A stretch of DNA of 64,000 nt from Temnothorax longispinosus (GCF_030848805.1 NC_092360.1:19757701-19821700), one strand, 5' to 3'; shown: positions 1-9,950, counted from the first letter of the stretch. The notes: generated by a model not told the origin, from the sequence alone. Made by a program: numbers and translations.

Positions 1-1508
1 CGTTGCTGCCCTTGTTGTGCGAGCGCATATGGAAGAGGAGATTGCCCTTCAGCGGGAAACTCTTGCCACATTCTGTGCACACGAACGGACGTTCACCGGT
101 ATGGCAACGCATATGATTCACGAGATTCTCCTTTCTTGTGAATGGTTTGGAGCATACGTTGCAACAGTGTGAGGAATCTCCGGTATGTTGACGAAGATGA
201 TTATTTAGATGTTCTTTCCTAGTGAACGTCCTCTGGCAAAACTCACACCTATGTGGAGATTCGCCAGTGTGGATGCGCACATGATTCGTCAAATGCTCCT
301 TACGAGTAAATGACTTGGAGCAGAAGTGGCATCGATGTGGCGATTCGCCTGTGTGTTGACGCACGTGATTGGTCAAATGTTCCTTCCGCGTGAAGGATTT
401 GGTGCAATACTGGCACTTGTGCGGTGACTCACCCGTGTGCTGCCTGACGTGGTTCACCAGGTGATCCTTCCGCGTAAATGCTTTCGGACAGTACGAACAG
501 CGGAAGGGCGTCTCCCCTGTGTGTTGGCGGATGTGGTTAACAAGGTGTTCCTTTCTGGTGAACGATTTGGAGCAGAAGCCGCATCGGTGTGGAGACTCAC
601 CCGTGTGCTGGCGAACGTGGTTCAGGAGGTGTTCCTTTCGCGTGAACGTCTTCGAGCAGAAGTCACAGCGGTGCGGCGTCTCGCCCGTATGCCACATTAT
701 GTGGTTCGTGAAGTGCTCCTTCCTCGTAAACGACTTACCGCATATTTCACAACGGAACGGCGTGTCGTTTGTGTGCGAGCGCATATGGTTTGCGAGATGC
801 TCTTTGCGCGTATATTTCTTGCCGCAAGCTTGGCAATGATGAGGGGTTTCTCCTGTATGCCACATAACATGGTTCCATAAAGTGTTCTTTGCGAGTAAAG
901 CTCTTGCAAATATCACATCGATGTGGAGTCTCACCAGTGTGTTTGCGAACGTGATTTACCATATGTTCTTTTCGGGTAAATGTCTTCGAACAGTATTGAC
1001 ATCTATATGGCGTCTCGCCAGTATGACATCTCGTGTGGTTATCCAAATGCTCTTTGCGCGCGAAACTCTTGCCGCAGACCGTGCAATTGTACGGTTTGTC
1101 GGTGGCATGTCTCTTCATATGACGTTCCAGCGAAGGCGCATTCGCAAAGACGTGAAAGCAAACGGTGCAGGTGAACATGGATCCTCCTAGATGACATTTG
1201 CCGTGACGTGTTAGATCGTTCGCATTTGAGAACGCTTTGCCGCATACCTGACACGTGAATGGCTTTCTCTCGGTATGATATCTGCGATGTACAATAAGCT
1301 GATAACGAAACTGGAAGATCTTTCCGCATATCTCGCAAGCGTGGCTGCCAACCGACACGGGCGATGCGCTCGGGCCAGGCGTTGCTTCGCCGTCGCTCGA
1401 CTTTATATCGAATTTGTTCAATTGGACCTGCTGCACGATTGGCGTGCCATTCTGTATCGTGGTAACTGTCTGTGTAGGCACAGTGCTGCCCACTAAAGTC
1501 GTTCCAGC
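1..1508 (-). pseudogene. crol: crooked legs (crol) C-terminal zinc-finger array, interrupted
   Basis: This block encodes the C2H2 zinc-finger array of crol, an ecdysone-regulated nuclear transcription factor in Drosophila. Reading from 1508 leftwards, a short linker (TTLVGSTVPTQT) precedes a divergent first finger (CEICGKIFQFRYQLIVHRR). About a dozen fingers follow, with the TRKEH core and TGE(S/T)PHRC linkers typical of crol, and the last visible finger reads KSFPLKGNLLFH. The gene runs off the left edge. Two lesions are visible. A finger near 901-906 lacks one codon after CDICK, giving 11 instead of 12 residues between Cys and His. An extra base at 875-876 then shifts the frame, and a single new frame stays open from there to the window edge. 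The 5' end abuts the transposon at 1509. The family is very clear; the lesions suggest a pseudogene, a disrupted allele or assembly errors. Confidence 0.85.
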
Positions 1509-1668
1509 CACTGATGTGAATCCGGCCCGGTTTTTCGCGCATGCGCCCCCCTCCACTGCGCACACAGAGTGACGCTCGGTCTATCGGTGTGTCGCCAGCG
1601 CTCGGCAGTGCCGAGCGAGAGGGAGAATATTACTCTCTCCTTGTCGCTCTCACTTAGCTCGCGCGCTC
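1509..1668 (+). repeat. Left terminal inverted repeat of the hAT element
   Basis: This GC-rich repeat pairs with 6898-7057 in inverted orientation and differs by a few substitutions. It includes CGCGCATGCGC (about 1536-1546), a palindromic motif like the NRF-1/erect-wing site, and a GCTCGGCANTGCCGAGC hairpin (about 1599-1617). Confidence 0.85.
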
Positions 1669-1818
1669 GACTGTCTATAATGCGACCGTTGGGCGCAAAA
1701 GTCTCGGGTCTTGGCGCGAAAGTGACGGGTTCGTCGAAGGAGGTTAGAGGTTACATATGTAACCTACACAAGGTAAGTTAGTAAGTATAACACTTATTTA
1801 TATATTTGTGCATGCTGC

Positions 1819-3801
1819 ATGATGGATTCTGTTGGTCAAGGAGCTATTAAGAAACGTAGAAGTAGAGAATTTCAAAATGCTTGGCTAGATGAAAATATCT
1901 TTAAAGGATGGTTAGCTCCTCATTCTGCAGAAAATAAAGCGCTTTGTATTGCATGCAATAAAACGATCAGATGTTGCAGAACAAATTTAGTTGAACATTC
2001 ACAAACGGTCAGACATATCGAGAACATAAAATCTTGTAATTATAAGACTGCTGATAATATTGATACCGAAAATAGTTTGTCACATAAAAATCGTCAAACG
2101 CGCAGAAATTAAATCAGCAACTTTTTTTTCCGAGCATAATATAGCCTTTCAATGCGCGGATCATTTATCACCTTTGCTAAAAGACATTTTTAAAGATCCC
2201 AAAGTTCTGCAAGATTTTTCACTAGCTCGAAATAAGTGCGCAAATATTGTTAAAAATGTCACTGCAAAACGGGAAATTGAGACAGTAGTAAACCATTTAA
2301 AAACTTGTAAATTTTCTATTTTAATAGATGAGAGTACGGATATCTCAGATACTAAATTAATGTGCCTTCTTGTTCGATATGTATCACCTTCGAATAAAAA
2401 AATTACAACTCAATTATTAGAATTATTATCTTTAGATGCAAGAGATTGTTCCGCGAATAAAATTTTTGAAGAATTTAAAAAATGCTTAGAAGAAAAACAT
2501 ATACCTATAAAAAATATTGTTGGAATGGCATCCGATAATGCGTCAGTTATGATTGGACGCAAAAATTCTTTTATGAGTCGTCTTAAAGAAGAAGTTCCAA
2601 ATTTAGTAACACTGAATTGTATTTGCCATTCATCCGCGATTGTAGCCAGTAAAGCTTGCAAAAAGTTACCTTCTTCTTGTGAAGATTTGATTAGAGGAGC
2701 CACTTATATTTCGGGCAGTGCGAAGAGATGTGCAATATTGGGTGAATTCCAAGATTTTTTTCAAATTGAACAAAAAAAAATATTAAAATTGTCAGAAACT
2801 AGATGGCTTTGTTTACAAAAGTGCGTTGTTAGACTCTTAGAAAATTGGGAAGTTTTGAAAAGTTATTTTTGTTAGCAACAGTAGAAGATAAATTAAAATC
2901 CGCGGAAAATATATTACAATATTTAAATGATAATTCCATTAAAGCATATTTGTTGTTTCTCAAATACGCATTAAATTATTTTAATAATTTTAACGCACTA
3001 TTTCAATCGCGTAACATTTTAATCCATAAATTATACGAAAGCAGTCAACAAGTAATTCGTCAATTAGCCGACAATTTTTTAAAGTACGATAATGTAGAAA
3101 ATATTTCAATTTCAGATTTAGATAATAATGTAGAACATATAGATAACATACGTATAGGACCGGAATGTGATACTTTTTTAGAAACATTATCTTTGGAATG
3201 CGCGCAAGAAATTAAATTGAAATGTTTGGACTTCTATGTTACGGCAGTTCGAGAAATGCTAAAGCGTCTACCTTATAACGATGAATTTTTTAAACAGTTA
3301 AGTTTTCTAGATCCTAAAATTGCTCTTTATAAAGAAGGTAGAAATAAAATTAAATATTTAACTCATATTGCTAAGCAAGTAGAACATGTTAACATATCAG
3401 ATTTAGCTTTCGAGTGGGACATATTACCATCAAGTTTTGACGAACAACAAAAAATACAGTTAGCTTCTTTACAAATAGATGAAATGTGGAATAATATATT
3501 ACAATGTAAAAATTTTGACGGGAAAAAGTTGTTTCCAAATTTAGAATTATTAATTGAAATAGTCCTTTGTTTTCCTCATTCCAATGCCGAGGCTGAAAGA
3601 ATATTTTCTATTGTTACAGATGTAAAAAGTAAGAAAAGAAATCGATTGTGTAATAATACTCTTTCTTCAATTTGTGTAATTCGATCAAGTCTTCAAGCTA
3701 AAAACATTAATTGTATGAAATTTGAACCTGACGCGAGGCATTTTGAACTGCATAATACGCAAAATTTATATAAGAACCAATGCACATCTGATAATGCTTA
3801 A
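1819..3801 (+). pseudogene. hAT transposase with BED-type finger, frameshifted
   Basis: Three overlapping frames together give a hAT transposase of about 650 residues. Frame 1 (1819-2112) holds a BED-like finger (CIACNKTIRC followed by a His-rich helix, LVEHSQTVRH). Frame 2 (from about 2100 to 2875) carries the RNase-H-like core with LIDESTDISD, ASDNASVMIG and NCICHSSAIVASKAC. Frame 3 (about 2872-3801) ends with the hAT dimerisation motif (FPHSNAEAERIFSIV). The frames change near 2100 and in a T-run near 2870. The gene lies just inside the left terminal repeat and points inward, so it is the element's own transposase. The frameshifts make activity unlikely unless they are sequencing errors. 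Confidence 0.85.
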
Positions 3802-4259
3802 TATTTTTTGTATTATTTTGCATAATACTTTTGAATTTTTACATCTAGCCCATCTAACCTCTATTTTCTTTCTGCATGCTGCACATTATTATTAATTTTT
3901 ATTTTATTTTTCAGCGTTTAATTACTACACATATTAAATGTTTATTTTGTTTTTCAGAGTTTATTTTTCATATATTATCTATATATTTTTAATAAAATAT
4001 GTGATAAAAATGTGATAAAATAGTAATAAGTGTGTGATAAAAGCCAAAGATGCAATATTTTATTTTGTAAATTATTTTTTATTTCTGTTATTGAACATGT
4101 TTTAAAAATTTATTGTACCATGTTGATTACAAATAATTTTATTTTATTACTAAATGTGCTATTTTTCTGTATTAATTTGAAAATTTTTCTACTTATGTTA
4201 ATTTATTACAATATTTATAAAATATGTTTATTTTGTACTTTAGAAATGTATTTCTTTTT

Positions 4260-4345
4260 TTTAATGAAAACTGGTAAGGTTTTTGGCAGTTTTCCTTACC
4301 CTTGCAACGAATGTTGGTTTTCTTTAATAATTCTGCCAAATTAAA
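4260..4345 (+). repeat. Fragment related to the inverted repeats at 48.7 kb and 56.5 kb
   Basis: The segment with GCAACGAATGTTGGT and flanking bases is recognisably similar to about 48650-48725 and, inverted, to about 56550-56630. It is a diverged copy of the same dispersed repeat. Confidence 0.5.
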
Positions 4346-4845
4346 TATCTTATTTTGAGTCATTATTTGTTTTCTCGAAATTATTTCAGCTCCCTTTTCC
4401 TTCTTTCAGCGTATCTTTAATTCCATTATTGTTAAATATACATGAATCTGAGTTGCTGTTGCACGATAATCAAAGAACGATCTTTGGAATAATGTAGAGA
4501 TGTAAAAATAATTAATAAACATTAAAAAATTGCAGTAAAAAATTATGTTGATCCCTCTTGCAGAAATTTTCATGCTTTGACCTATACTAAAGCCGGGATT
4601 TAGTTGCACATTTCGGGCCGATTCCTGAGGCGACGCCGACGCCTTTTATACCCCCATTACCGCTCGAGGCTCAGCGGCCGAGCCGCCGATCGCTCACGTG
4701 ACGCGTAATCTCAGGCGAAGTATTCTCGCTATTTGTAGAATAAATTTTAATCTACTTTTGTTTTATATGATTCACGCTTGTTGAAGTATAAAAAATTGAA
4801 ATTTATACATGTAATATGTGTATATAATGTATGTAAGGTACAAGA

Positions 4846-5122
4846 GGGTGGCAGTGTGGTCTTGTGGTAAAGCGCCAGACTCGTAATCCCGAGGACCTGG
4901 GTTTGAGTCCACCTGACCACAGGAATTTTTAATTTCAAACTGCCACCCCCCGCACGACTGGGGCTCGTGCGGAGAAACTGGGCTATCTTTCGGAGGAGAA
5001 ATGCATGGTGGTCATTTTATTGATTAATTCTTCTACATACCTGATCAGGTCTGTGTTGGTCTTATTTAAAAATTAAATTTAAAATTGGTCGTCAAGCTAG
5101 GGGAGCTTGGGAGTTTTTTTTT
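4846..5122 (+). mobile_element. tRNA-derived SINE, left copy
   Basis: A tRNA-like head (4855-4920) has a B-box-like GGTTTGAGTCC at 4900-4910, an A-box-like region near 4856-4875 and a loop CTCGTAA resembling a Thr(CGU) anticodon loop. A body with a CGCACGAC/GTGCG hairpin follows, then a T-rich tail at 5105-5125. The acceptor and anticodon stems are degenerate, so I read it as a SINE head and not a working tRNA. Confidence 0.6.
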
Positions 5123-5163
5123 TTTTTTTTTTTTAATACTTCAACAAACGGCGCTTTTATTAA

Positions 5164-5480
5164 AAAAAAAACTCCCAAGCTCCCCTAGCTTGACGACCAA
5201 TTTCAAATTTAATTTAATTTAATTTAATTTCAGAAATGCCAAGAGCGAGCATTAACACTGGAGAAAGAGCCTTACATGAAGTTTCTTATACTTTTAAATA
5301 CAAAGAAGTACATTTAATTTCTCCATGTCTCCTCCGAAAGATAGCCCAGTTTCTCCGCACGAGCCCCACTCGTGCGGGAGGTGGCAGTTTGGAATTAAAA
5401 ATTCCTGTGGTCAGGTGGACTCGAACCCGGGTCCTCGGGATTACGAGTCTGGCGCTTTACCACAAGACCACACTGCCACC
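5164..5480 (-). mobile_element. tRNA-derived SINE, right copy
   Basis: This is the inverted partner of the left SINE. The B box here is canonical (GGTTCGAGTCC on the minus strand, 5417-5427). It holds extra sequence (about 5230-5320) that the left copy replaces with unrelated bases. Confidence 0.6.
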
Positions 5481-6000
5481 CTCTTGTACCTCACATACAT
5501 TATATACACATATTACATGTATAAATTTCAATTTTTTATACTTCAACAAGCGTGAATCATATAAAACAAAAGTAGATTGAAATTTATTCTACAAATAGCG
5601 AGAATACTTCGCCTGAGATTACGCGTCACGTGAGCGATCGGCGGCTCGGCCGCTGAGCCTCGAGCGGTAATGGGGGTACAAAAGGCGTCGGCGTCGCCTC
5701 GGGAATCGGCCCGAAATGTGCAACTAAATAATGTGAATCATTATTAATTGTAGGCCAAACAAAAAAATACGTGTCTTCTCTTTTACGGAATTTTTTTCGG
5801 AAAGGAATTGTTAAAAAAATAGGATCGTATAGGTCAAAGCATGAAAATTTCTGCAAGAGGGATCAACATAAATTTTTACTACAATTTTTTTATGTTTATT
5901 AATTATTTTTACATCTCTACATTATTCCAAACATCGTTCTTTGATTATCGTGCAACGGCAACTCAGATTCACGCCGAGATACCGAGAAAGCATTTCCAGC

Positions 6001-6874
6001 TAGGGATGGGCGATACTGTATCGATATTTTGAATATCGATACTTTTGGGCTGTAATATCAATATTTTGTATCGATATTTTACATTCCGATATTAGCCTGT
6101 ATCGATATTCGAACATGAATATCGAACTTTCGATACAGTCCATAATTCGACGGATATATCTTCCTCGCCTGATCGTGAGTGTATACCGTCAATTGCGCAC
6201 GCAGCAGCTACTTGGCATGTGATAGTTGTGATTGGTTACCAATTACGTGTCTAGCACGGGTTGGCGCAAATTTTGCGCGGCACGTGAATGGCTGCCATAA
6301 GTATTATGTGCCGTGAGAAATCTGTAATAAGATAGTAGAGTTAAAAGAAAAGTGTTGCAACTACTCTGACCGCGACTGTACATTGTCAATTTGTCAACTT
6401 TCTATTTAATCATTTACAAGGAACATGTACCTTCTTTTGTTCTCTGTTTGCGTGAATTTTGTATCCAAATTTATTACAATTAGCATAAAACTACTTGTCG
6501 CATATGTATCTGTCATAATTGATTTCTCCTTTTCAAACAATAACTTGATCTCCATGCCGTTTGCAATACTGTGACTTTATATTTAAGATAATTAGTGTAT
6601 ATTAATAGTGTATTTCTGTAACTTTTTTTATCATTATAACACATAGGTAAATAACTAATCGAAGAAAACAAACTTAACAATGACGACGGATTAGCGGGCT
6701 GCTTTGTGTGTTCTCAAAATTAAATTAAAATATAACTAATAATAGAGGTATCGACAGTATCGATACTGTTAAATATCGATATTTTTCGCCCGATATTTTT
6801 AGTGTATCGATATTCTTATTTATGATACGTATCGATACGAAATATCGATATTTCTCTTGTATTGCCCATCCCTA
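6001..6874. mobile_element. 874 bp hAT-like MITE with clustered TATCGATA sites
   Basis: The ends are TAGGGATGGGC and its reverse complement, and exact 8 bp duplications TTTCCAGC flank them (5993-6000 and 6875-6882). No open frame of note is present. Nine perfect TATCGATA octamers occur in two end clusters, at 6019, 6034, 6069, 6100, 6758, 6774, 6805, 6830 and 6843. TATCGATA is the DRE motif bound by DREF in Drosophila, and its CGATA core is also the BEAF-32 recognition core. Confidence 0.9.
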
Positions 6875-6897
6875 TTTCCAGCGTAATAACATCGTCG

Positions 6898-7057
6898 ATC
6901 GCGCGAGCTAAGTGAGAGCGACAAGGAGGGAGTAATATTCTCCCTCTCGCTCGGCACTGCCGAGCGCTGGCGACACACCGATAGACCGAGCGTCACTCTG
7001 TGTGCGCAGTGGAGGGGGGCGCATGCGCGAAAAACCGGGCCGGATTCACATCACTGG
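6898..7057 (-). repeat. Right terminal inverted repeat of the hAT element
   Basis: This is the inverted partner of 1509-1668. It is followed directly by the target duplication CTTCCAGC and then crol coding sequence. Confidence 0.85.
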
Positions 7058-7065
7058 CTTCCAGC

Positions 7066-7660
7066 TGCAATCTCGCTCTGCAGCTTTCCAAAAACCTCGT
7101 GATACGCCAAGAGTTGGTTAATATCTTCCACATTAACCTTGTACATATTTTGTACCATTTCAACGCCGAGAGTCTTGGCTAAATCTTGCTCGTTTCCTGC
7201 GCTGATTTTGACAACCGATCCATCTGCTGTCCTCACGTCCATCATGTGTCCCCCTGGTTTCAAGTCAGGGACTTGAAATTGGGTCATATTCAGTTGTCGC
7301 AACTCTTTCTCTTTCTCGGGTTTCTCGGAGTTGTTCTGGCTTCCTCCCTCGGTAGTGGAGTTACCGCTGATGTTGACCCCGATCTGTTACTGCTGCTGTT
7401 GTTGCTGCTGCTGCTGTTGCATCAAGCTCTGTTGAAGATCTTGGGGTGGTTGTAATTGCAGATCGCATTGAACTTGACAATGAACCTGATTGTCGCTGCA
7501 ACGCTCGGTGGTGCAACCACCGCCCTCGTCCTTGACTTTGTTGTCGTCTCGCTGCGCGTTCTGGCTATGCGCCGTTGGCCCATTGTTCTGAGCGTTTTGA
7601 TGATTCGGCATCTGATGATGAAACTGCTGCTGATCACTCTTATATTTCCACTTAATTCTT
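7066..7660 (-). pseudogene. crol: crol N-terminal half: conserved MYKVNVEDI segment and poly-Q tract
   Basis: This minus-strand coding segment lies on the other side of the transposon. It contains MYKVNVEDINQLLAYHEVFG, which closely matches the conserved pre-finger segment of insect crol. Upstream are a Glu/Lys-rich stretch and a poly-glutamine tract (about 7381-7425). One glutamine codon of that tract is a TAA stop at 7387-7389, in frame with both sides, so even without the transposon this copy would be truncated. The segment ends at 7066, where it would continue in frame into the block that starts at 1508 (Ala-Gly then Thr-Thr-Leu). I infer one ancestral exon cut in two by the insertion. 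The upstream limit near 7660 is uncertain because a short interruption of about 80-100 bases, perhaps an intron with donor GTGAGT at 7735, separates it from the first coding block. Confidence 0.8.
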
Positions 7661-7734
7661 GAATTTTATTAAGAAAGATTCTCCGTTCTTCATTTTTCTC
7701 TTTTTTTAATATTGTCAACTCTTGACTCTTGACT

Positions 7735-8153
7735 CACTGATGATGATTGATGCGCGGCTGTTGCTGATGATGCGAGCTGGAAGTCAACGCCATTTCCTGG
7801 TTCAGTGAAGAGGCTGGCTCTTTGGAGGATGATGCCTCCCCACCGCCACCACTCCTATGCGAGGAGTTGTGGTGGGAATGGTGGTAGACCGAGACTTGAG
7901 GTAGCGGTCCGGGAGAAAACAGATTGGTGAGGACCCAATACTTAGCTACCGAGGAGGCTACCGAGAAGGCTAACGCTACGGCAGTACTTACACGCAGGTC
8001 CGCGGATGAATGGGGAGTACTCCCTACATTGCCAAGACTCGCGGTCGCAGTAGCCAAACCACCTGGGTATGAAGGACAACCACTTTGACCCGCGTTTACA
8101 TCCTCTTGTTGTGCCTGCGTAGTCGCTGGCAATGCATGCTGCTCACCATTCAT
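7735..8153 (-). pseudogene. crol: crol first coding exon (His/Ser/Gln-rich N terminus)
   Basis: An open frame starts at an ATG (8151-8153) and encodes a low-complexity N terminus (MNGEQHALPATTQAQQ), a hydrophobic patch (SSVAKYWVLTNLF) and His/Ser-rich and Gly-rich stretches. It ends in HHQQQPRINHH, immediately before a good splice donor (A/GTGAGT at 7734-7735). I assign it to crol from its position, its shared strand and the continuing Gln/His richness across the short gap to 7660. N termini of this family are poorly conserved, so this is an inference from context and not a domain match. No lesion is seen in this exon. Confidence 0.55.
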
Positions 8154-8159
8154 CTTCGC

Positions 8160-8430
8160 TCACTGAAGAATATTAATTAAACGTGTCTGACACACTTCAT
8201 TTCTCATCGTGGTGCGCGGTGCCGTCGGCGGTTCTCGCATCTCGGTTCTCCGTGGTTCTCCGTCAGCTCCGGGGGCCGCCTCCTCCTCGCCTCCTCTGGC
8301 ACAAAAACCACCTGGGTCCGTGTTCTTAGCTGGTCAATCGCCGGGGCCTCGCGGCCCGCCTTTTTCCCCGGGGTGCCCCGCCCCTAGTCGGGCCCCGGGC
8401 GGCGCCAGACAGGTCCCCCGCCCCTTGACT
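8160..8430. other. GC-rich flank upstream of crol
   Basis: This strongly GC- and CpG-rich stretch lies between the crol start and the faf-like fragment. It could be crol 5' untranslated or promoter sequence on the minus strand. No clear coding frame or core promoter motif is visible. Confidence 0.35.
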
Positions 8431-9292
8431 GAGCTTCGCACACAATAACATTTTGTCCCTCAGTGGAATCTGAGAAAGGAGTTTCCTATCATCGGATTGT
8501 TCTAGCGACTCTCCATTAATAAATAAATCGAGCTTCACATTTGTCCCGCTTGCTTTGATCCTGCGTAATATTTGACGTCTCAATGAAGCTAAAGTGTCAT
8601 TACTGTGTGTAAAGATATCTATGTCGTCGACATTTTGACCGGGACTCGCAAAACGAATAACGAGTGATAAATGTTTCCCACGAGCTGCTCTATGTAATGG
8701 TAATATTTTTCGTTCCCCTGAAAAAGCTGTGTCGCATTCGTTTATGTATTCCTGTAAAACTTTTATAACGCGACACATTTTTATGGCTTCCATTTTAATC
8801 TTATTTGTCATTTGTTCCTCACGCTCCTCCTTTCCGTCCAGAAATACTCTGCTCAAGACAGTCACGATATCATAATGAGCTTTCAATCTGTCCATACATT
8901 CCGCTATATACGTTTCGTGAAATGCCAAAACGGACGACTGCAATCGCGGTCCTAAATTGGTGTTCGTTAATACTCTCCACAAATAATCAGTTCCAATTAA
9001 ATCCACATCATCCATGAGAAATGTTCTACGTTTCAGTTTCAATTTTTCTTCCTTAGAATTAACAGCTTCAAAAAATTTTTCATAACATTTAATACCGCTT
9101 TCTGTAAGTAATGTCGGGTCTAATTGCAGTATATTGTTTTGAAAAAAATCCTTGTTAATTGCTGGATCCAGATCCGGTTCGTCACCCATAAGTTTGGAAA
9201 ACCATTTGAAGCACGCCTCGCGATCCGAAACAAATACACCTTGCTCAGCTAAACATTGCCAAATTTGTTCCGCTTGATCAGCACATAACCCG
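8431..9292 (-). pseudogene. faf: Intronless fragment of fat facets / USP9X deubiquitinase
   Basis: One open frame of about 285 residues matches an internal piece of FAF/USP9X, the large ubiquitin C-terminal hydrolase. It starts at GLCADQAEQIWQCL and contains DEPDLDPAINKDFFQNN, LIGTDYLWRV, LQEYINECD and ARGKHLSLVIRF. It ends after a ubiquitin-like segment (NDTLASLRRQILRRI to DKMLLCAKLSQ). Compared with the family, about 18 residues are missing between DYLWRV and TNLGPRL. The catalytic domain is absent; the intact protein is about 2,500 residues. The lack of introns and the exon-sized gap suggest a retrocopied or rearranged fragment. GC-rich CCCGGGGC-type sequence borders both ends. It probably has no independent function. 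Confidence 0.8.
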
Positions 9293-9328
9293 GGGCGTGC
9301 CCGGGGCCGCATCAACCACTGTGGTTTC

Positions 9329-9457
9329 ATGGCGCCGAGGGACTTTTGCAGATGCAAGAATAGAGCTTGCAAAAAGAACTGCAGCTGCATAAAAAAGGAC
9401 CTATTATGCATAAAAACGTGCTGGTGCATAAGCCGTGCTGGGCGTAAATGCCAAAAC
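9329..9457 (+). CDS. CXC cysteine-rich exon, copy 1
   Basis: An ATG opens a short exon encoding MAPRDFCRCKNRACKKNCSC and ending GRKCQ-N at a GTAAGC donor (9458). The spacing C-x-C-x4-C-x3-C-x-C-x6-C-x3-C-x-C-x7-C is like the CXC/CRC (tesmin/TSO1-like) zinc-binding motifs. It is the first of three copies in this array. The faf fragment directly abuts its 5' leader, and the leader tract (ATCAACCACTG, 9309-9319) recurs before copy 3. DNA or protein binding by zinc coordination is an inference from the motif. Confidence 0.5.
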
Positions 9458-9586
9458 GTAAGCAGTATAATGAGAAATAATACAGTGACTGCAATACTGT
9501 GGAATTTTTTAATACTTCTGTAATAAGTAACTTCACTTTTGTTGCCCAGTATAAATTAATTATATAATTAATGTTTTTTATTTTAG
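9458..9586 (+). repeat. Reiterated intron, copy 1
   Basis: This GT-AG intron begins GTAAGCAGTATAATGAG and ends TTTTTTATTTTAG. Near-copies of 91-92 bp lie at 10131-10222, 10418-10508 and 11070-11160. Copy 1 has an extra ~38 bp that it shares with the start of the copy after 10781. Confidence 0.75.
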
Positions 9587-9838
9587 ATATCAAAGGAAAC
9601 CATCGAGGTCACCGAGGCTGCCAGCGGCAGCGGCACGTCTCAAGCGACAAGTGGACCATCGAGCTCCAATGCAGAATCGACATCCGTCGGCGGGGCCCGA
9701 CCGAAAGATCTACCGAAAAGATCTAAAACACAAGCAACCTTAAAACAGATTCAGCAACTGACAAGACCTATAAAAGCAGAGTTACATTTACAAAAAGGAA
9801 TCATTGAAGAAGCAAAAGAAGCAACGTGGTTCCAAAAC
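9587..9838 (+). CDS. Charged exon type B1, copy 1, ending in a SINE fragment
   Basis: After the AG acceptor the frame reads ISKETIEVTEAASGSG, then Ser/Thr-rich and Lys-rich sequence (PKDLPKRSKTQATLK), then ALKQIQQ-like helical sequence ending EEAKEATWFQN. The coding sequence is broken at about 9838 by a SINE fragment. The same break occurs at the same place in the second copy (11161-11407), so the insertion predates the duplication. Product unknown. Confidence 0.45.
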
Positions 9839-9948
9839 TCCCAAGCTCCCCAAGCTTGACGACCAATTTCAAATTTAATGTCTCCTCCGAGAGATAGCCC
9901 AGTTTCTCCGCACGAGCCCCACTCGTGCGGAAAATGCAGTTTGAAATA
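9838..9948. mobile_element. SINE fragment inside exon array, copy 1
   Basis: AACTCCCAAGCTCC, GCTTGACGACCAATTTC and a CGCACGAG/CTCGTGCG hairpin match the SINE bodies in the foldback at 4.9-5.4 kb. The tRNA-like head is missing. Confidence 0.6.
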
Positions 9949-9950
9949 TA

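Larger units (their letters stand above)
4441..5972. repeat. 1.5 kb foldback (large inverted repeat) with paired SINEs
   Basis: Bases 4441-5122 and 5150-5972 are inverted copies around a poly-T/poly-A centre near 5120-5170. The arms share a GC-rich block (the 4615-4730 and 5600-5730 regions), a tRNA-like block and a terminal AT-rich block. The right arm has roughly 100 extra bases (about 5732-5825) that the left lacks. The arms are similar but not identical, which argues against a simple assembly mirror artefact. The structure sits inside the hAT element. Confidence 0.8.
1509..7057. mobile_element. hAT-type DNA transposon inserted in crol coding sequence
   Basis: The element is bounded by ~155 bp inverted repeats (1509-1668 and 6898-7057) whose ends read CACTGATGTGAATCC and, on the other strand, CCAGTGATGTGAATCC. 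Flanking bases are GTTCCAGC (1501-1508) and CTTCCAGC (7058-7065), an 8 bp target duplication with one mismatch, as hAT elements make. Removing the element and one duplication joins crol in frame. Inside are a frameshifted hAT transposase (1819-3801), a repeat fragment, a 1.5 kb foldback and an 874 bp MITE. The element is thus old enough to have accumulated nested insertions, or it inserted already carrying them. Confidence 0.85.

Noticed and set aside
437..1190. Open frames on the plus strand opposite the crol fingers
   Set aside because: They are antisense shadows of a repetitive zinc-finger coding sequence and show no domain of their own.
4855..4920. Functional tRNA-Thr gene
   Set aside because: Stems are degenerate, the spacing is wrong, and the sequence is embedded in a repeated SINE; the inverted partner at 5407-5473 has the same faults.
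7000..7182. Plus-strand frame starting MCAVEGGACAKNRAGFTS, matched by a minus-strand start at 1565
   Set aside because: Both starts lie in the inverted terminal repeats of the hAT element and run by chance into crol sequence from opposite sides.
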